Positions 1 through 7,881 of a DNA stretch of 44,597 nt are shown one piece after another. The notes beneath the pieces are model-generated. The model did no database searches. It saw nothing but the letters and a program-made list of their open reading frames with translations, and was not told where the DNA came from. A program made the position numbers and the translations under genes. Positions within the stretch are counted from its first letter, which is position 1. Each line of letters starts with the position of its first letter. The stretch is from Comamonadaceae bacterium (GTDB taxonomy: Bacteria; Pseudomonadota; Gammaproteobacteria; Burkholderiales; Burkholderiaceae_C), in contig CANFWI010000025.1 of the NCBI GenBank assembly GCA_947450675.1, forward strand, positions 1-44,597, read 5' to 3'.

Positions 1-98
1 AACACTGCGGTTTTCGGCATGTCGGCACGCGCCGCAACTATTACCCGCTGAGCGCTTTCGAACGCGAAGACGCGATCGTCATGAGTCTGGCATTGTGA
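1..98 (+). CDS. rimI: RimI, ribosomal protein bS18 N-acetyltransferase (3' end only)
   Basis: Only the last 31 codons are in the window, read in frame from base 3 to the TGA at 96-98. They give a typical RimI C-terminus: a GFRHVGTRRNYY stretch followed by REDAIVMSL. RimI is a GNAT-fold acetyltransferase that acetylates the N-terminal alanine of ribosomal protein S18 using acetyl-CoA, in the cytoplasm. The GFR...R.NYY pattern is the characteristic final beta strand of GNAT proteins. The next gene begins 10 bases later, so the two are probably co-transcribed; in Burkholderiales rimI is commonly followed by a UDG-like gene, as here. The N-terminal catalytic part lies outside the window. Confidence 0.8.
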   Translation, partial: HCGFRHVGTRRNYYPLSAFEREDAIVMSLAL

Positions 99-108
99 AA
101 GCCCCAAC

Positions 109-912
109 ATGAGCCTAGACCTCGACAAACGCCAACGCGCGATGCTGCGTGAAATGGGCATTCGGCTGTGGCAGCCGCAACCTGCAGCCGCTGAAGTGGC
201 TGGTGTGGTGCCGCCGGTTGATCCGCACAAAATCTCTGTATCAACGCCGACTTCGGCAGCCTTGCCGGCACCTGAAGCCGCGGTTGTGCCGTCATCTGCC
301 TCCAACACCCCGCCGTCGCGTCGGCCGCCCGTTGAATCAGCGCCTGCGTCAGCTGCACCATCCAACGCGGCCCATGCGACTGCCAGCAACAGCGCCTGGT
401 CTCTCGGCGAAGCGCGCGTGCTCTATGCCAAACCCGCAGCCGACAACGGACAGCCCGCAGCCCCAGGTGCGACAGCACGCTGGCTGCTCCTGATCGAAAC
501 GCCACCGGGCGCCGCCGAGGCCGATCCGCTGGCAGGGGAAACCGGCAAACTCCTCGACAACATGTTGCGCGCAGCTGGCGTACATCAAAGCGCCAGCGCG
601 CTGTGTGTGCCGCTGTCGCGCCACGCAGATGCGGGTAATGCGGCACCACTGGATTCAGCGCTGGCCGAGCTGCTCAAGGCAGAAAAACCGGACGTCATCC
701 TCATCATGGGGCGGCTGGCGGCGCAAGCGCTGCTGCAGTCAACCGAGCCACTGGGCAAGCTGCGTGGACGCACGCACCAACTCGCAGACGTTGCTGCGGT
801 GGTCACCTATGACGCGGCATATTTGCTGCGCAGCCTGCCCGACAAGGCCAAAGCTTGGGACGATCTGTGCCGGGCGCAACACCTCGCGCAGCAGGCGGGG
901 TCAAGTAACTGA
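109..912 (+). CDS. Degenerate family-4-type uracil-DNA glycosylase-like protein
   Basis: 267 residues. The N-terminal ~40 residues are followed by an alanine/proline-rich low-complexity linker (about 40-115). The C-terminal half (about 125-265) follows the order of a family 4 uracil-DNA glycosylase: an IETPPG stretch where active enzymes have GEAPG, then GKLLDNML, then PDVILIMGRLAAQALL, LRGRTHQL, and a VTYDAAYLLR block near the end. The four iron-sulfur cysteines of true family 4 enzymes are not present; a single cysteine remains near residue 166, and the active-site GEAPG motif is altered. By family it would remove uracil from DNA, but from the sequence I would expect weak or no catalysis. 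It follows rimI closely and converges on the GntR gene, with only 5 bases between their ends. Confidence 0.7.
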   Translation: MSLDLDKRQRAMLREMGIRLWQPQPAAAEVAGVVPPVDPHKISVSTPTSAALPAPEAAVVPSSASNTPPSRRPPVESAPASAAPSNAAHATASNSAWSLGEARVLYAKPAADNGQPAAPGATARWLLLIETPPGAAEADPLAGETGKLLDNMLRAAGVHQSASALCVPLSRHADAGNAAPLDSALAELLKAEKPDVILIMGRLAAQALLQSTEPLGKLRGRTHQLADVAAVVTYDAAYLLRSLPDKAKAWDDLCRAQHLAQQAGSSN

Positions 913-917
913 GCTGC

Positions 918-1604
918 TCAGGCTAGGCTGAGGCCCTTGGGCAGGTTAATGATGAAATCGGACATCGCTTGCGCATCCCGGGCGGGTCGCATGTGCGCCA
1001 CCATGGCGACCGCAGCAGCTTCTGGATCGCCCGCCTGAAAGGCCTCCACCAAGCGTTGGTGCTGCTCGAACGAGGTCTGTATTTTCCCAAGAGCACCAAA
1101 AGCATGCTGGCGATAAAAACCAGTGCGCGCGCGGATGCGTAAAACCTCTTGCCGCAGATAAGGGTTGCGGGTGGCCCGGTAAATCAATTCGTGAAAGGCT
1201 GAGTTGCGCTCTTGCCAAGCTGCCATGTCATCAAGCTCTACAGCGGCCCGCCCCTGCTCATTGGCCTTGGCGATCGCGGTCAGCTCATCAGGGGTCATGC
1301 GCTGGCAAGCCAGCCGTGCTGCGACCGCCTCGAGTTCTGCCAGTAACTCCCACAGTGACAGCAATTGCTGCAAATCCATTTTTGCGACCAGCATGCCGCC
1401 ACGCGGCAGACTTGTTAGGAGCCCCTGCGCCTGCAGCTGAAGCATGGCTTCACGTATTGGCGTTCGGGAAACGCCGTGCTGGCTGGCCAGCCCGGCTTCG
1501 TCAATGGCATCCCCGGGGAGCAGTGTCCCAGACTGGATGAGCCGTTCAATTTCAGTTCGAATTTTGTCGCTGGCTTTGGTAAATACGGTCTTCGTGCTTC
1601 TCAT
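918..1604 (-). CDS. GntR-family transcriptional regulator, FCD type
   Basis: 228 residues. The winged-helix DNA-binding domain occupies about residues 8-75, with the typical GntR core VSRTPIREAMLQLQAQGLL; the ligand-binding all-helical FCD domain occupies about 85-220, including the conserved FHELIYRATRNPYL stretch (an NxxFH-type metal and ligand region). FCD regulators usually repress catabolic operons and release DNA when an organic acid binds. The gene is divergent from the 12-gene catabolic operon starting at 1673. An inverted repeat sits between the two starts, so it is the likely local regulator of that operon. The effector cannot be read from the sequence. Confidence 0.85.
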   Translation of the reverse strand: MRSTKTVFTKASDKIRTEIERLIQSGTLLPGDAIDEAGLASQHGVSRTPIREAMLQLQAQGLLTSLPRGGMLVAKMDLQQLLSLWELLAELEAVAARLACQRMTPDELTAIAKANEQGRAAVELDDMAAWQERNSAFHELIYRATRNPYLRQEVLRIRARTGFYRQHAFGALGKIQTSFEQHQRLVEAFQAGDPEAAAVAMVAHMRPARDAQAMSDFIINLPKGLSLA

Positions 1605-1641
1605 AGTTCAAGTTTCCCACATTGCTTGATATCCACACATG

Positions 1642-1661
1642 CTGTATATTTATATTTACAG
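1642..1661. promoter_or_regulatory. Inverted repeat in the divergent GntR/operon promoter region
   Basis: CTGTA (1642-1646) and TACAG (1657-1661) form a perfect 5-base dyad separated by 10 A/T-only bases. It lies 11 bases upstream of the ATG at 1673 and 37 bases from the GntR start. The A/T core could also hold the -10 element of the operon promoter, with TTGATA at 1626-1631 as a possible -35, so bound GntR would block initiation. This is inference from position and symmetry. Confidence 0.4.
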
Positions 1662-1672
1662 ACAAATTAGAT

Positions 1673-1918
1673 ATGCAAGATTATTCATCCATCCCACCGC
1701 CACAAAGCCCGCCATTCAGTTCGCAATCCGAGCTACTGGCTGAGCTGGTGCAGGCGGGTCTGAACAGGCGGGACAGCGCACCGTCTGAGTCTGAGGTGCT
1801 GCGCTTGGTCAAAGCCCTGAGTCGCCTACAACCAGCCGCGCTCAGCGCCTTGACCAGCAGCCCGTCAGCTGATCCAGAAGAGGTTTTTTCAGCCACCCTG
1901 CAAAGCCTCTCTGTATGA
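1673..1918 (+). CDS. Small AtzG-like (DUF4089-type) amidase partner protein
   Basis: 81 residues from the ATG at 1673. An in-frame ATG at 1622 would add 17 residues that overlap the promoter palindrome, so the shorter form is preferred. The protein has two amphipathic helical segments (SELLAELVQAGLNRR and SEVLRLVKALSRLQPAAL) and no catalytic motif. Small proteins of this size placed directly before an AtzE-type amidase belong to the AtzG/DUF4089 group, which play a GatC-like structural role, clamping the amidase. Its stop overlaps the amidase start (ATGA), implying translational coupling and a stoichiometric complex. The partner role is inferred from gene order and size. Confidence 0.6.
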   Translation: MQDYSSIPPPQSPPFSSQSELLAELVQAGLNRRDSAPSESEVLRLVKALSRLQPAALSALTSSPSADPEEVFSATLQSLSV

Positions 1919-3258
1919 CCGCCTTGCCGGCCACGCTCACAGGCTTGCAGCATGCGCTAGCGCTTGGACAACTGTCGCAACAAGAGTCGCTGAGCGCTCA
2001 GCGGCAACGACTGAAAAATTTAGACCCGATCTATCACTGCGTGGTACGGGTCATGGACGAGGCCGCAGACAACGGCGGTGGCAAGGCAACACAAGCCAAC
2101 AAACCCCAAGCACTGGCGGGCATCGGTCTGGCGCACAAAGATATTTTCAACACCGCCGGCAGAGCCCCTGGCTTGGGTCATGACCGCGGCCGGTCTGTGC
2201 CCGGTTTGGCCGCAGCACTCGCCATTCAACAATTGCAAAATGCAGGCGCCAGCCAGTTGGCCACCGTTGTCATGGCCGAATACGCCTGCGGCGCCACCAG
2301 CGACAACCCACATTTCCCAAGCTGTATCAACCCCCTTAACTCGGCGGCGGTGGTGGGCGGCTCATCAAGCGGCAGCGCTGTCGCCGTGGCCAGCGAAATC
2401 GCCTACGGCGCGATGGGTACAGACACGGCCGGCTCGGTGCGTATCCCCGCTGCCACCTGTGGCTTGATTGGACTCAAGACGACCCATCGAATGATCAACC
2501 AAGAGGGCGTTTATCCACTGGCACCGTCACTTGATAGCATTGGCTTGCTGACTCGCTCGGCTGCCGATGCGCGGCAGCTGCTGGATGCCTTCATGCTTGG
2601 CGGCACTTCACGGCCAAGCCAGCCAGACCCGCGACTGAAAGCTTGGATACCAAGCGCCGGTGTGCATGACAGTGTTGCAGTTGCACTCATTGAGTTAGCC
2701 GACGCGTATGACATCACCGAGCGGACTCAGCTACTCCCCGAACACAAACTGCTGACGGCGCTGTCAGAGATCTTGTTGCACCACGAAGCGGCAGAAACGC
2801 ACCAGCGCGAACTGCTGAACAGCACGCTGTCTGCCAGCGTTCAAGCCGTTGCCCTGCCAGGGTTGGTGATCCCGCTTCATTGGTACCAAGCGGCTGTGCA
2901 AGACCGAAGTCTGCGCGCGCGTGCGTTCTTCAATGCGCACCTGAAAGACCACGACATCCTCATGCTGCCAGCGCTGCCACAGCCCGTTCCGAACTGGTCT
3001 GCGGTCACCCCCGGCAACAACGACTTTGACGTACGGCAGCTGCTCGGCCTGCATAACTTTATGGGATGGGTGAATTACCTGGGTTTTCCATCCCTGGTCA
3101 TGCCCATTGCCAGCGATGCACGGGGCTTACCCATCAGCGCTCAATTTATTGCCAGGCCGTATGAGGAACGAACCTTGCTAGCTTTTGCTGAGGGGCTTGA
3201 AATCAAACGCTTCGGCAACAGCGGTATCACACGACATTTTTCAAACCTGCAAAGTTAA
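1915..3258 (+). CDS. Amidase signature family hydrolase, AtzE-like
   Basis: 447 residues, normal for the amidase signature family. The Ser-cisSer-Lys triad is visible: the lysine in AHKDIF (K75), the cis-serine in GGSSSGS (148-154) and the nucleophile in TDTAGSVRIPA (S174). These enzymes hydrolyse carboxamides to acid plus ammonia. The overlap with the preceding small AtzG-like gene resembles the AtzG-AtzE pair of cyanuric acid degradation, but other genes of that pathway are absent, so the substrate is probably a different amide or carbamoyl compound. It is followed after 7 bases by a CoA transferase, suggesting that the released acid is activated to a CoA thioester. Confidence 0.8.
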   Translation: MTALPATLTGLQHALALGQLSQQESLSAQRQRLKNLDPIYHCVVRVMDEAADNGGGKATQANKPQALAGIGLAHKDIFNTAGRAPGLGHDRGRSVPGLAAALAIQQLQNAGASQLATVVMAEYACGATSDNPHFPSCINPLNSAAVVGGSSSGSAVAVASEIAYGAMGTDTAGSVRIPAATCGLIGLKTTHRMINQEGVYPLAPSLDSIGLLTRSAADARQLLDAFMLGGTSRPSQPDPRLKAWIPSAGVHDSVAVALIELADAYDITERTQLLPEHKLLTALSEILLHHEAAETHQRELLNSTLSASVQAVALPGLVIPLHWYQAAVQDRSLRARAFFNAHLKDHDILMLPALPQPVPNWSAVTPGNNDFDVRQLLGLHNFMGWVNYLGFPSLVMPIASDARGLPISAQFIARPYEERTLLAFAEGLEIKRFGNSGITRHFSNLQS

Positions 3259-3265
3259 TTTTTCA

Positions 3266-4462
3266 ATGCCCAAAATTCAAGCCTCACAAGCATTGTCAAG
3301 ATTTCGCGTACTCGATCTGTCCAGAGTCCGAGCCGGCCCCAATTGCGTGCGCATGCTGACAGATTTCGGTGCCGATGTGATTCGCATTGAGCCACCGCCC
3401 GGGATCGATCCCAATGAAGCCATGTTCGCGGCGAATCGTCAGGGTGGCGATTTTCAGAACATCAACCGCAACAAGCGGTCCATGACGCTTAACCTGAAAA
3501 AACCCGGTGCTCTGGATATCTTGAAGCGGCTTGTCAAAGACGCCGACGTGGTGGTCGAAAACTGGCGACCAGACGTCAAAAAAAAACTCGGCGTCGACTA
3601 CGAAGCGCTGGCGGCAGTCAATCCACGCATCATTCTCGCCAGCATTTCTGGCTTTGGCCAAGATGGCCCTTACGCTTGGCGCCCTGGTTTTGACCAAATC
3701 GTGCAAGGCATGGGTGGTTTGATGTCAGTCACCGGCCACGCCGAATCTGGCCCCGTTCGCGCCGGTTTGGCCGTGGCCGACATGAGCGCAGGCCTTTACA
3801 CCGCGCTGGGCATACTGACGGCACTGCTGGAGCGCGAAGTGTCGGGCAAAGGGCAGTGGGTCCACGCCTCTCTCTTGCATTCGCAAATCGCCATGATGGA
3901 CTTTCAGGCGGCACGCTACCTGAACGACCAAGATATTCCAGTGCAGGTCGGCAACAACCACCCGACCAGCAGCCCGATGGGCCTTTTTGATTGCAGCGAC
4001 GGCGTTTTCAACCTCGGCGCCTCAGGCGAGGGCAACTGGGTGCGTCTGTGCCAAGTGGTTGAGCGCCCCGAGTGGCTGACCGACGCAGAGTTTCTCGACG
4101 AGCCGCTGCGCGTCAAACATCGACAGCGCTTGAACGACGCACTGGCCCTTATTTTCAAACACAAAACTGTTGCCGAATGGGTGGACCTGCTGAATGGCGC
4201 AGGCGTGCCCGCGGGCCCCGTTTACACCGTGCCACAGGTCTTTGAAGACGTGCAAGTCAAGCACCTGGGCGTCACGACTTCTCTCATGACCAACTTTGGC
4301 AAAGAAATGCACTACATCACCCAACCCGTGACATTGGAACGTACACCCTCTCAGGTTGTGGCACCGGCACCCGATTGGGGCGAGCACACCGATGAAGTGC
4401 TTCAAGAAGCCGGCTACTCTGCTGCTGACATTCAACAGTTTCACACTGACAGCGTGGTCTGA
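3266..4462 (+). CDS. CaiB/BaiF (class III) CoA-transferase
   Basis: 398 residues from ATG 3266; longer in-frame starts overlap the amidase. The fold signature is clear: RVLDLSRVRAGPNCVRMLTDFGADVIRIE at the N-terminus, the catalytic aspartate in VADMSAG (D172), and the late VPAGPVYTVPQVFEDVQV region. Class III CoA transferases move CoA between acids through a mixed-anhydride on this aspartate. The CoA acceptor and donor cannot be assigned. The gene stands between the amidase and a crotonase and is part of the operon starting at 1673, so it probably supplies the CoA ester used by the crotonase. Confidence 0.85.
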   Translation: MPKIQASQALSRFRVLDLSRVRAGPNCVRMLTDFGADVIRIEPPPGIDPNEAMFAANRQGGDFQNINRNKRSMTLNLKKPGALDILKRLVKDADVVVENWRPDVKKKLGVDYEALAAVNPRIILASISGFGQDGPYAWRPGFDQIVQGMGGLMSVTGHAESGPVRAGLAVADMSAGLYTALGILTALLEREVSGKGQWVHASLLHSQIAMMDFQAARYLNDQDIPVQVGNNHPTSSPMGLFDCSDGVFNLGASGEGNWVRLCQVVERPEWLTDAEFLDEPLRVKHRQRLNDALALIFKHKTVAEWVDLLNGAGVPAGPVYTVPQVFEDVQVKHLGVTTSLMTNFGKEMHYITQPVTLERTPSQVVAPAPDWGEHTDEVLQEAGYSAADIQQFHTDSVV

Positions 4463-4466
4463 CCTC

Positions 4467-5243
4467 ATGGGAGACGTCACCTACACCCTTGATGCCCATG
4501 TGGCCACGATCATTCTGTCCAACGAAGGCCGCTTCAACGCCATGTCGCTGGCCATGTGGCAGCAGTTGGCAGTGCTGCTGGGAGAGTTGAAAAACAATGA
4601 AGCCGTGCGTGCGGTAGTCTTGCGCGGCGCTGGCGATCGAGCCTTTGTCTCAGGGGCTGACATATCTGAATTTGGCGAGCAACGCAATTCTCCGGCAGGC
4701 GTCGCCGCCTATGACCGCGCTGTCGATGACGCGCAAACCGCATTGGCAGAATTTCCCCGCCCAGTGATTGCCGCCATCAGCGGCATCTGCTACGGCGGGG
4801 GCCTAGGTCTGGCGCTAGCTTGCGACCTTCGCTACGCATCGAAAACCGCCAAGTTCCGGATGCCCGCTGCGCGTCTCGGCCTAGGTTACGCGCTCAAAGG
4901 CGTCAAACGCATGGTCGATATTCTGGGCGTGGCCAATGCCGGCGAATTGTTCTACACAGCCCGCGTCTGCGATGCACAAGAGGCTTTGAAGATAGGACTG
5001 GTCAGCAGCGTGCAGGACGATTGCTTTTTACACGCCGCTGAGACAGCCGCACAAATTAGCGCCAATGCGCCCTTGACGATCGTCGCCGCCAAGCGAGCTT
5101 TTCAGGCGGTGCTGGCAGGCACGTCTGGCACTGACGCAGAGAAAGTAGCGCTGGCCGTGAAGACCTGCTTTGAAAGTCAAGACTACACCGAAGGTCGTCA
5201 GGCCTTTGCTGAAAAACGGCCTGCGCGCTTTGTGGGACGTTAA
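4467..5243 (+). CDS. Enoyl-CoA hydratase/isomerase (crotonase) family protein lacking the usual glutamates
   Basis: 258 residues, start ATG 4467, 4 bases after the CoA transferase stop. It carries the crotonase features: the oxyanion-hole stretch FVSGADISEF (60-69) and GGGLGLALACDL (110-121). In a classical hydratase the second motif holds a glutamate at the fifth position and a second glutamate follows about 20 residues later; here those positions read G114 and A134 (in RMPAARLGLG). Simple hydration is therefore doubtful. Related crotonases perform decarboxylation, isomerisation or C-C cleavage. The gene follows the CoA transferase in one operon, so an acyl-CoA substrate is likely. Confidence 0.8.
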   Translation: MGDVTYTLDAHVATIILSNEGRFNAMSLAMWQQLAVLLGELKNNEAVRAVVLRGAGDRAFVSGADISEFGEQRNSPAGVAAYDRAVDDAQTALAEFPRPVIAAISGICYGGGLGLALACDLRYASKTAKFRMPAARLGLGYALKGVKRMVDILGVANAGELFYTARVCDAQEALKIGLVSSVQDDCFLHAAETAAQISANAPLTIVAAKRAFQAVLAGTSGTDAEKVALAVKTCFESQDYTEGRQAFAEKRPARFVGR

Positions 5244-5340
5244 CGCCGACAAAGCCTTGTCATCGATATTTTTTCTTTCATTTTCCGCGTCAGTTCTCAA
5301 GTCACAGCGATTTTTATCCATCGAAACAGGAGTGTTAAAC

Positions 5341-6318
5341 ATGAAACTCAGTACCGCCCTAGCCGCTGTCACGTTGACGGCCTTCACAAGTCTGGTGCAG
5401 GCCATCGGCCCTGCGCCAGCGCCTCTGGCGCAGCGCGAAACGCTGACCATCGGCTTCGTGAAAGTCGGCCATCTGTCGCCCCTCCTCAACATTGAAGAAG
5501 AACTCAAGAAGTTCAACATCGATGTCAAACGCGCAGAGTTCGTTCGCTATGCCGACGCACGCACCGCGCTGCTGTCCAACACCGTCGACGTCTCCGCAGT
5601 CGGGCCAGGTGATTTGGCTATTGCGGCATCGCAAGGCAGCCGCAACCTGATCGGCCTGACCGGTGTTGCCGGTTCAGCCAAAAACTTGGTAGTCCGCAAA
5701 GGTGTGACCATCAATGATTGGAAAGACATTGCCGGCAAGCGCATCGGTATTGCCCCTGGCTCAGCTGTCTGGTTCCAATTTGCCATGACGTTGGTTGAGC
5801 GTGGCATTCCTTACAACAGCTTCACGCCGGTGAATATCCAAGGCGGTGGCACGGCCTTCATTCAAGCCATCAAGCGCGGCGATATCGACGCCATGGTGCT
5901 CTGGGAGCCGTTTGAATCGCAAGCCGTCGCGGAAGGCGATGCCTATTTTGCAAAAAGCCTGGAGTACAGCCAATCCAAATCAGTGGGCGCCGAACTCGGC
6001 ATGTTGGCGGCTTCGCGTGATGCCATGACAAACAAGCGTGAAGCCGTTCGTCGTTTCCTGTGGGTCTATCTGAATGCAGAGGACCAAATGGCTAAAAACA
6101 ATGCGCTCTTCGCTGACGCCTACTCCAAGTACACCGGCCTGCCACTGGCCATCACCAAAGAGTCTTCGAAAATCATCAAGCTCGGCGGCGTGCTGACCAA
6201 AGAACAGATTCGCCTACAAGCAGAGGCGTCTTTCAAGCAAGGCATCATTCAGAAAGATGTGGCCACGGAAGCGGCCGCACTCTACGACGATTCGATGGCC
6301 CGCGAAATTAAGCGTTGA
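5341..6318 (+). CDS. NitT/TauT-type ABC transporter, periplasmic substrate-binding protein
   Basis: 325 residues from ATG 5341, preceded by ACAGGAGTG. A Sec signal peptide is visible (MKLSTALAAVTLTAFTSLVQA, cleavage near residue 21). The mature part has the NMT1/SsuA-like pattern: LTIGFVKVGHLSPLL, DVSAVGPGDLAIAASQG, DIAGKRIGIAPGSA and GDIDAMVLWEPFES. This family binds sulfonates, thiamine precursors, nitrate, and aromatic acids such as phthalate in some relatives. It overlaps the permease gene by 4 bases and begins after a 97-base gap, the widest within the operon. The ligand is not deducible but is presumably the operon's substrate. Confidence 0.85.
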   Translation: MKLSTALAAVTLTAFTSLVQAIGPAPAPLAQRETLTIGFVKVGHLSPLLNIEEELKKFNIDVKRAEFVRYADARTALLSNTVDVSAVGPGDLAIAASQGSRNLIGLTGVAGSAKNLVVRKGVTINDWKDIAGKRIGIAPGSAVWFQFAMTLVERGIPYNSFTPVNIQGGGTAFIQAIKRGDIDAMVLWEPFESQAVAEGDAYFAKSLEYSQSKSVGAELGMLAASRDAMTNKREAVRRFLWVYLNAEDQMAKNNALFADAYSKYTGLPLAITKESSKIIKLGGVLTKEQIRLQAEASFKQGIIQKDVATEAAALYDDSMAREIKR

Positions 6319-7115
6319 ACACCATGCGGCGTTTGAAATTTCTGATGCTGGGTCTGCTGGTACCAGCGGCCGTGCTGGTCTTCTGGCAGATCGCTGCCAG
6401 CCAGCCCGACATGGCCGGCATCGTTCCGACGCCGCTGGCCGTTTTAGCGGGCTGGAAAGAATGGGTCTTTGGCTCTGCCGGCATGGGCCTGAATCCGTAT
6501 GGTGGCACTTGGCTGGCCAATGTCCAAAACTCGAGCCTGCGCGTGGTCCAGGGCTTTGCACTGGCCGTGCTACTGGGCGTGCCGATGGGGCTCCTGATCG
6601 GCTGGAGCCGTCTCGCGTCACAGCTGTTCGACCCGATGATTCAGTGCCTCAGGCCGATCCCGATCACTGCTTGGTTGCCGTTTTCGATTGCCTTGTTTGG
6701 TATCAGTAACCTCGGCTCGATTTTCCTGATCTTCTTGGGTGGTTTTTACGCCATCGTCGTTAACACCACCCAGGGCGCAAGGGATGTCGAACGGAACCTG
6801 ATGCGTGCGGCACTGATGATGGGGACAACCCGCAGCCAAATTTTGCGACGGGTGGTTTTCCCATCTGCCATGCCCTCGATTTTTACGGGCTTGCGCATCG
6901 GCTTGGGTATTTCGTGGACGGCTGTGATCGTTTCCGAGATGGTTGCCGTCAAGTCGGGCTTGGGCTACGTCCTATGGGATGCCTACTACGTAGGTCGCAT
7001 GGACATCGTATTGGCTGACATGGTGTCTATCGGCGCCATGGGCTACCTCAGTGATCGTCTGATTGTCCTGAGCGAACGGCGAGTTCTTCGCTGGCGCATC
7101 CTTCAAAACCATTGA
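6315..7115 (+). CDS. NitT/TauT-type ABC transporter, permease
   Basis: 266 residues with about six hydrophobic membrane segments, beginning MRRLKFLMLGLLVPAAVLVFW. The cytoplasmic EAA loop of ABC importers is present (GTTRSQILRRVVFPSAMPSI, roughly residues 175-194), which contacts the ATPase. Size and motif fit the SsuC/TauC family of inner-membrane permeases, which work as homodimers. Its ATGA start overlaps the stop of the binding-protein gene, indicating translational coupling, and the ATPase gene follows at once. Confidence 0.88.
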   Translation: MNTMRRLKFLMLGLLVPAAVLVFWQIAASQPDMAGIVPTPLAVLAGWKEWVFGSAGMGLNPYGGTWLANVQNSSLRVVQGFALAVLLGVPMGLLIGWSRLASQLFDPMIQCLRPIPITAWLPFSIALFGISNLGSIFLIFLGGFYAIVVNTTQGARDVERNLMRAALMMGTTRSQILRRVVFPSAMPSIFTGLRIGLGISWTAVIVSEMVAVKSGLGYVLWDAYYVGRMDIVLADMVSIGAMGYLSDRLIVLSERRVLRWRILQNH

Positions 7116-7120
7116 GCGCT

Positions 7121-7870
7121 ATGACAGCTATTCACATCGACAAACTCGACAAAATTTACCCAACGCAGCCGCCCGTACATGCACTTGACAAGATTAATCT
7201 GACGATCAAGTCTGGCGAATTTGTGGCCTTGCTGGGCCCCTCTGGTTGCGGTAAATCAACGCTGCTGAATTTGCTTGCCGGTTTTGAGCAGGTCAGCCAT
7301 GGCACGCTGACGGTGCACGGACGCACCATCGAGAAACCGGGGCCAGACCGCGGTGTCGTTTTTCAGGAGGCCGCACTATTTCCATGGCTCAGCGTGTGGG
7401 AAAACGTGATTTTTGGCCCCAAAACGCAAGGACTCAAAGCCAAAGACTACGAGGAGCGTGCCAACGACATGTTGAAGATCGTCGGTCTCACGGATTTCAA
7501 GAACCACTTGCCCGTTCAGCTGTCAGGCGGCATGCGCCAACGGGTTGGCATTGCGCGCATCCTGACGCTGGGATCGAAAGTGCTGCTTATGGATGAACCC
7601 TTCGGCGCACTCGACGCACAAACGCGTTTGACGATGCAAGAGCTGTTGCTGTCAGTCTGGCAACAACTCAAACCCACCATTTTGTTTGTCACCCATGACA
7701 TTGATGAAGCCCTGTTTTTAGCGGACACCATCTACGTCATGTCTGCGCGTCCCGGACGCATCCAAGCGCGCATTGATGTAGCGCTCAAACGCCCCCGCAC
7801 GATTGAAGACACGACGGCCAAAGACTTCAACACGATGAAGCTGGAAATTCTTCGTCAAATCCGTCACTGA
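7121..7870 (+). CDS. NitT/TauT-type ABC transporter, ATP-binding protein
   Basis: 249 residues from ATG 7121; a TTG at 7112 would add three residues and overlap the permease stop, and is possible. Walker A (GPSGCGKST), the Q-loop (VVFQEAALFPW), the ABC signature (LSGGMRQRVGIAR), Walker B (KVLLMDEPFGALD) and the switch histidine (FVTHDIDEA) are all intact. It hydrolyses ATP to drive uptake through the permease encoded just upstream. With the two preceding genes it makes a complete importer inside the catabolic operon. Confidence 0.9.
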   Translation: MTAIHIDKLDKIYPTQPPVHALDKINLTIKSGEFVALLGPSGCGKSTLLNLLAGFEQVSHGTLTVHGRTIEKPGPDRGVVFQEAALFPWLSVWENVIFGPKTQGLKAKDYEERANDMLKIVGLTDFKNHLPVQLSGGMRQRVGIARILTLGSKVLLMDEPFGALDAQTRLTMQELLLSVWQQLKPTILFVTHDIDEALFLADTIYVMSARPGRIQARIDVALKRPRTIEDTTAKDFNTMKLEILRQIRH

Positions 7871-7881
7871 AAGACTCCCAT

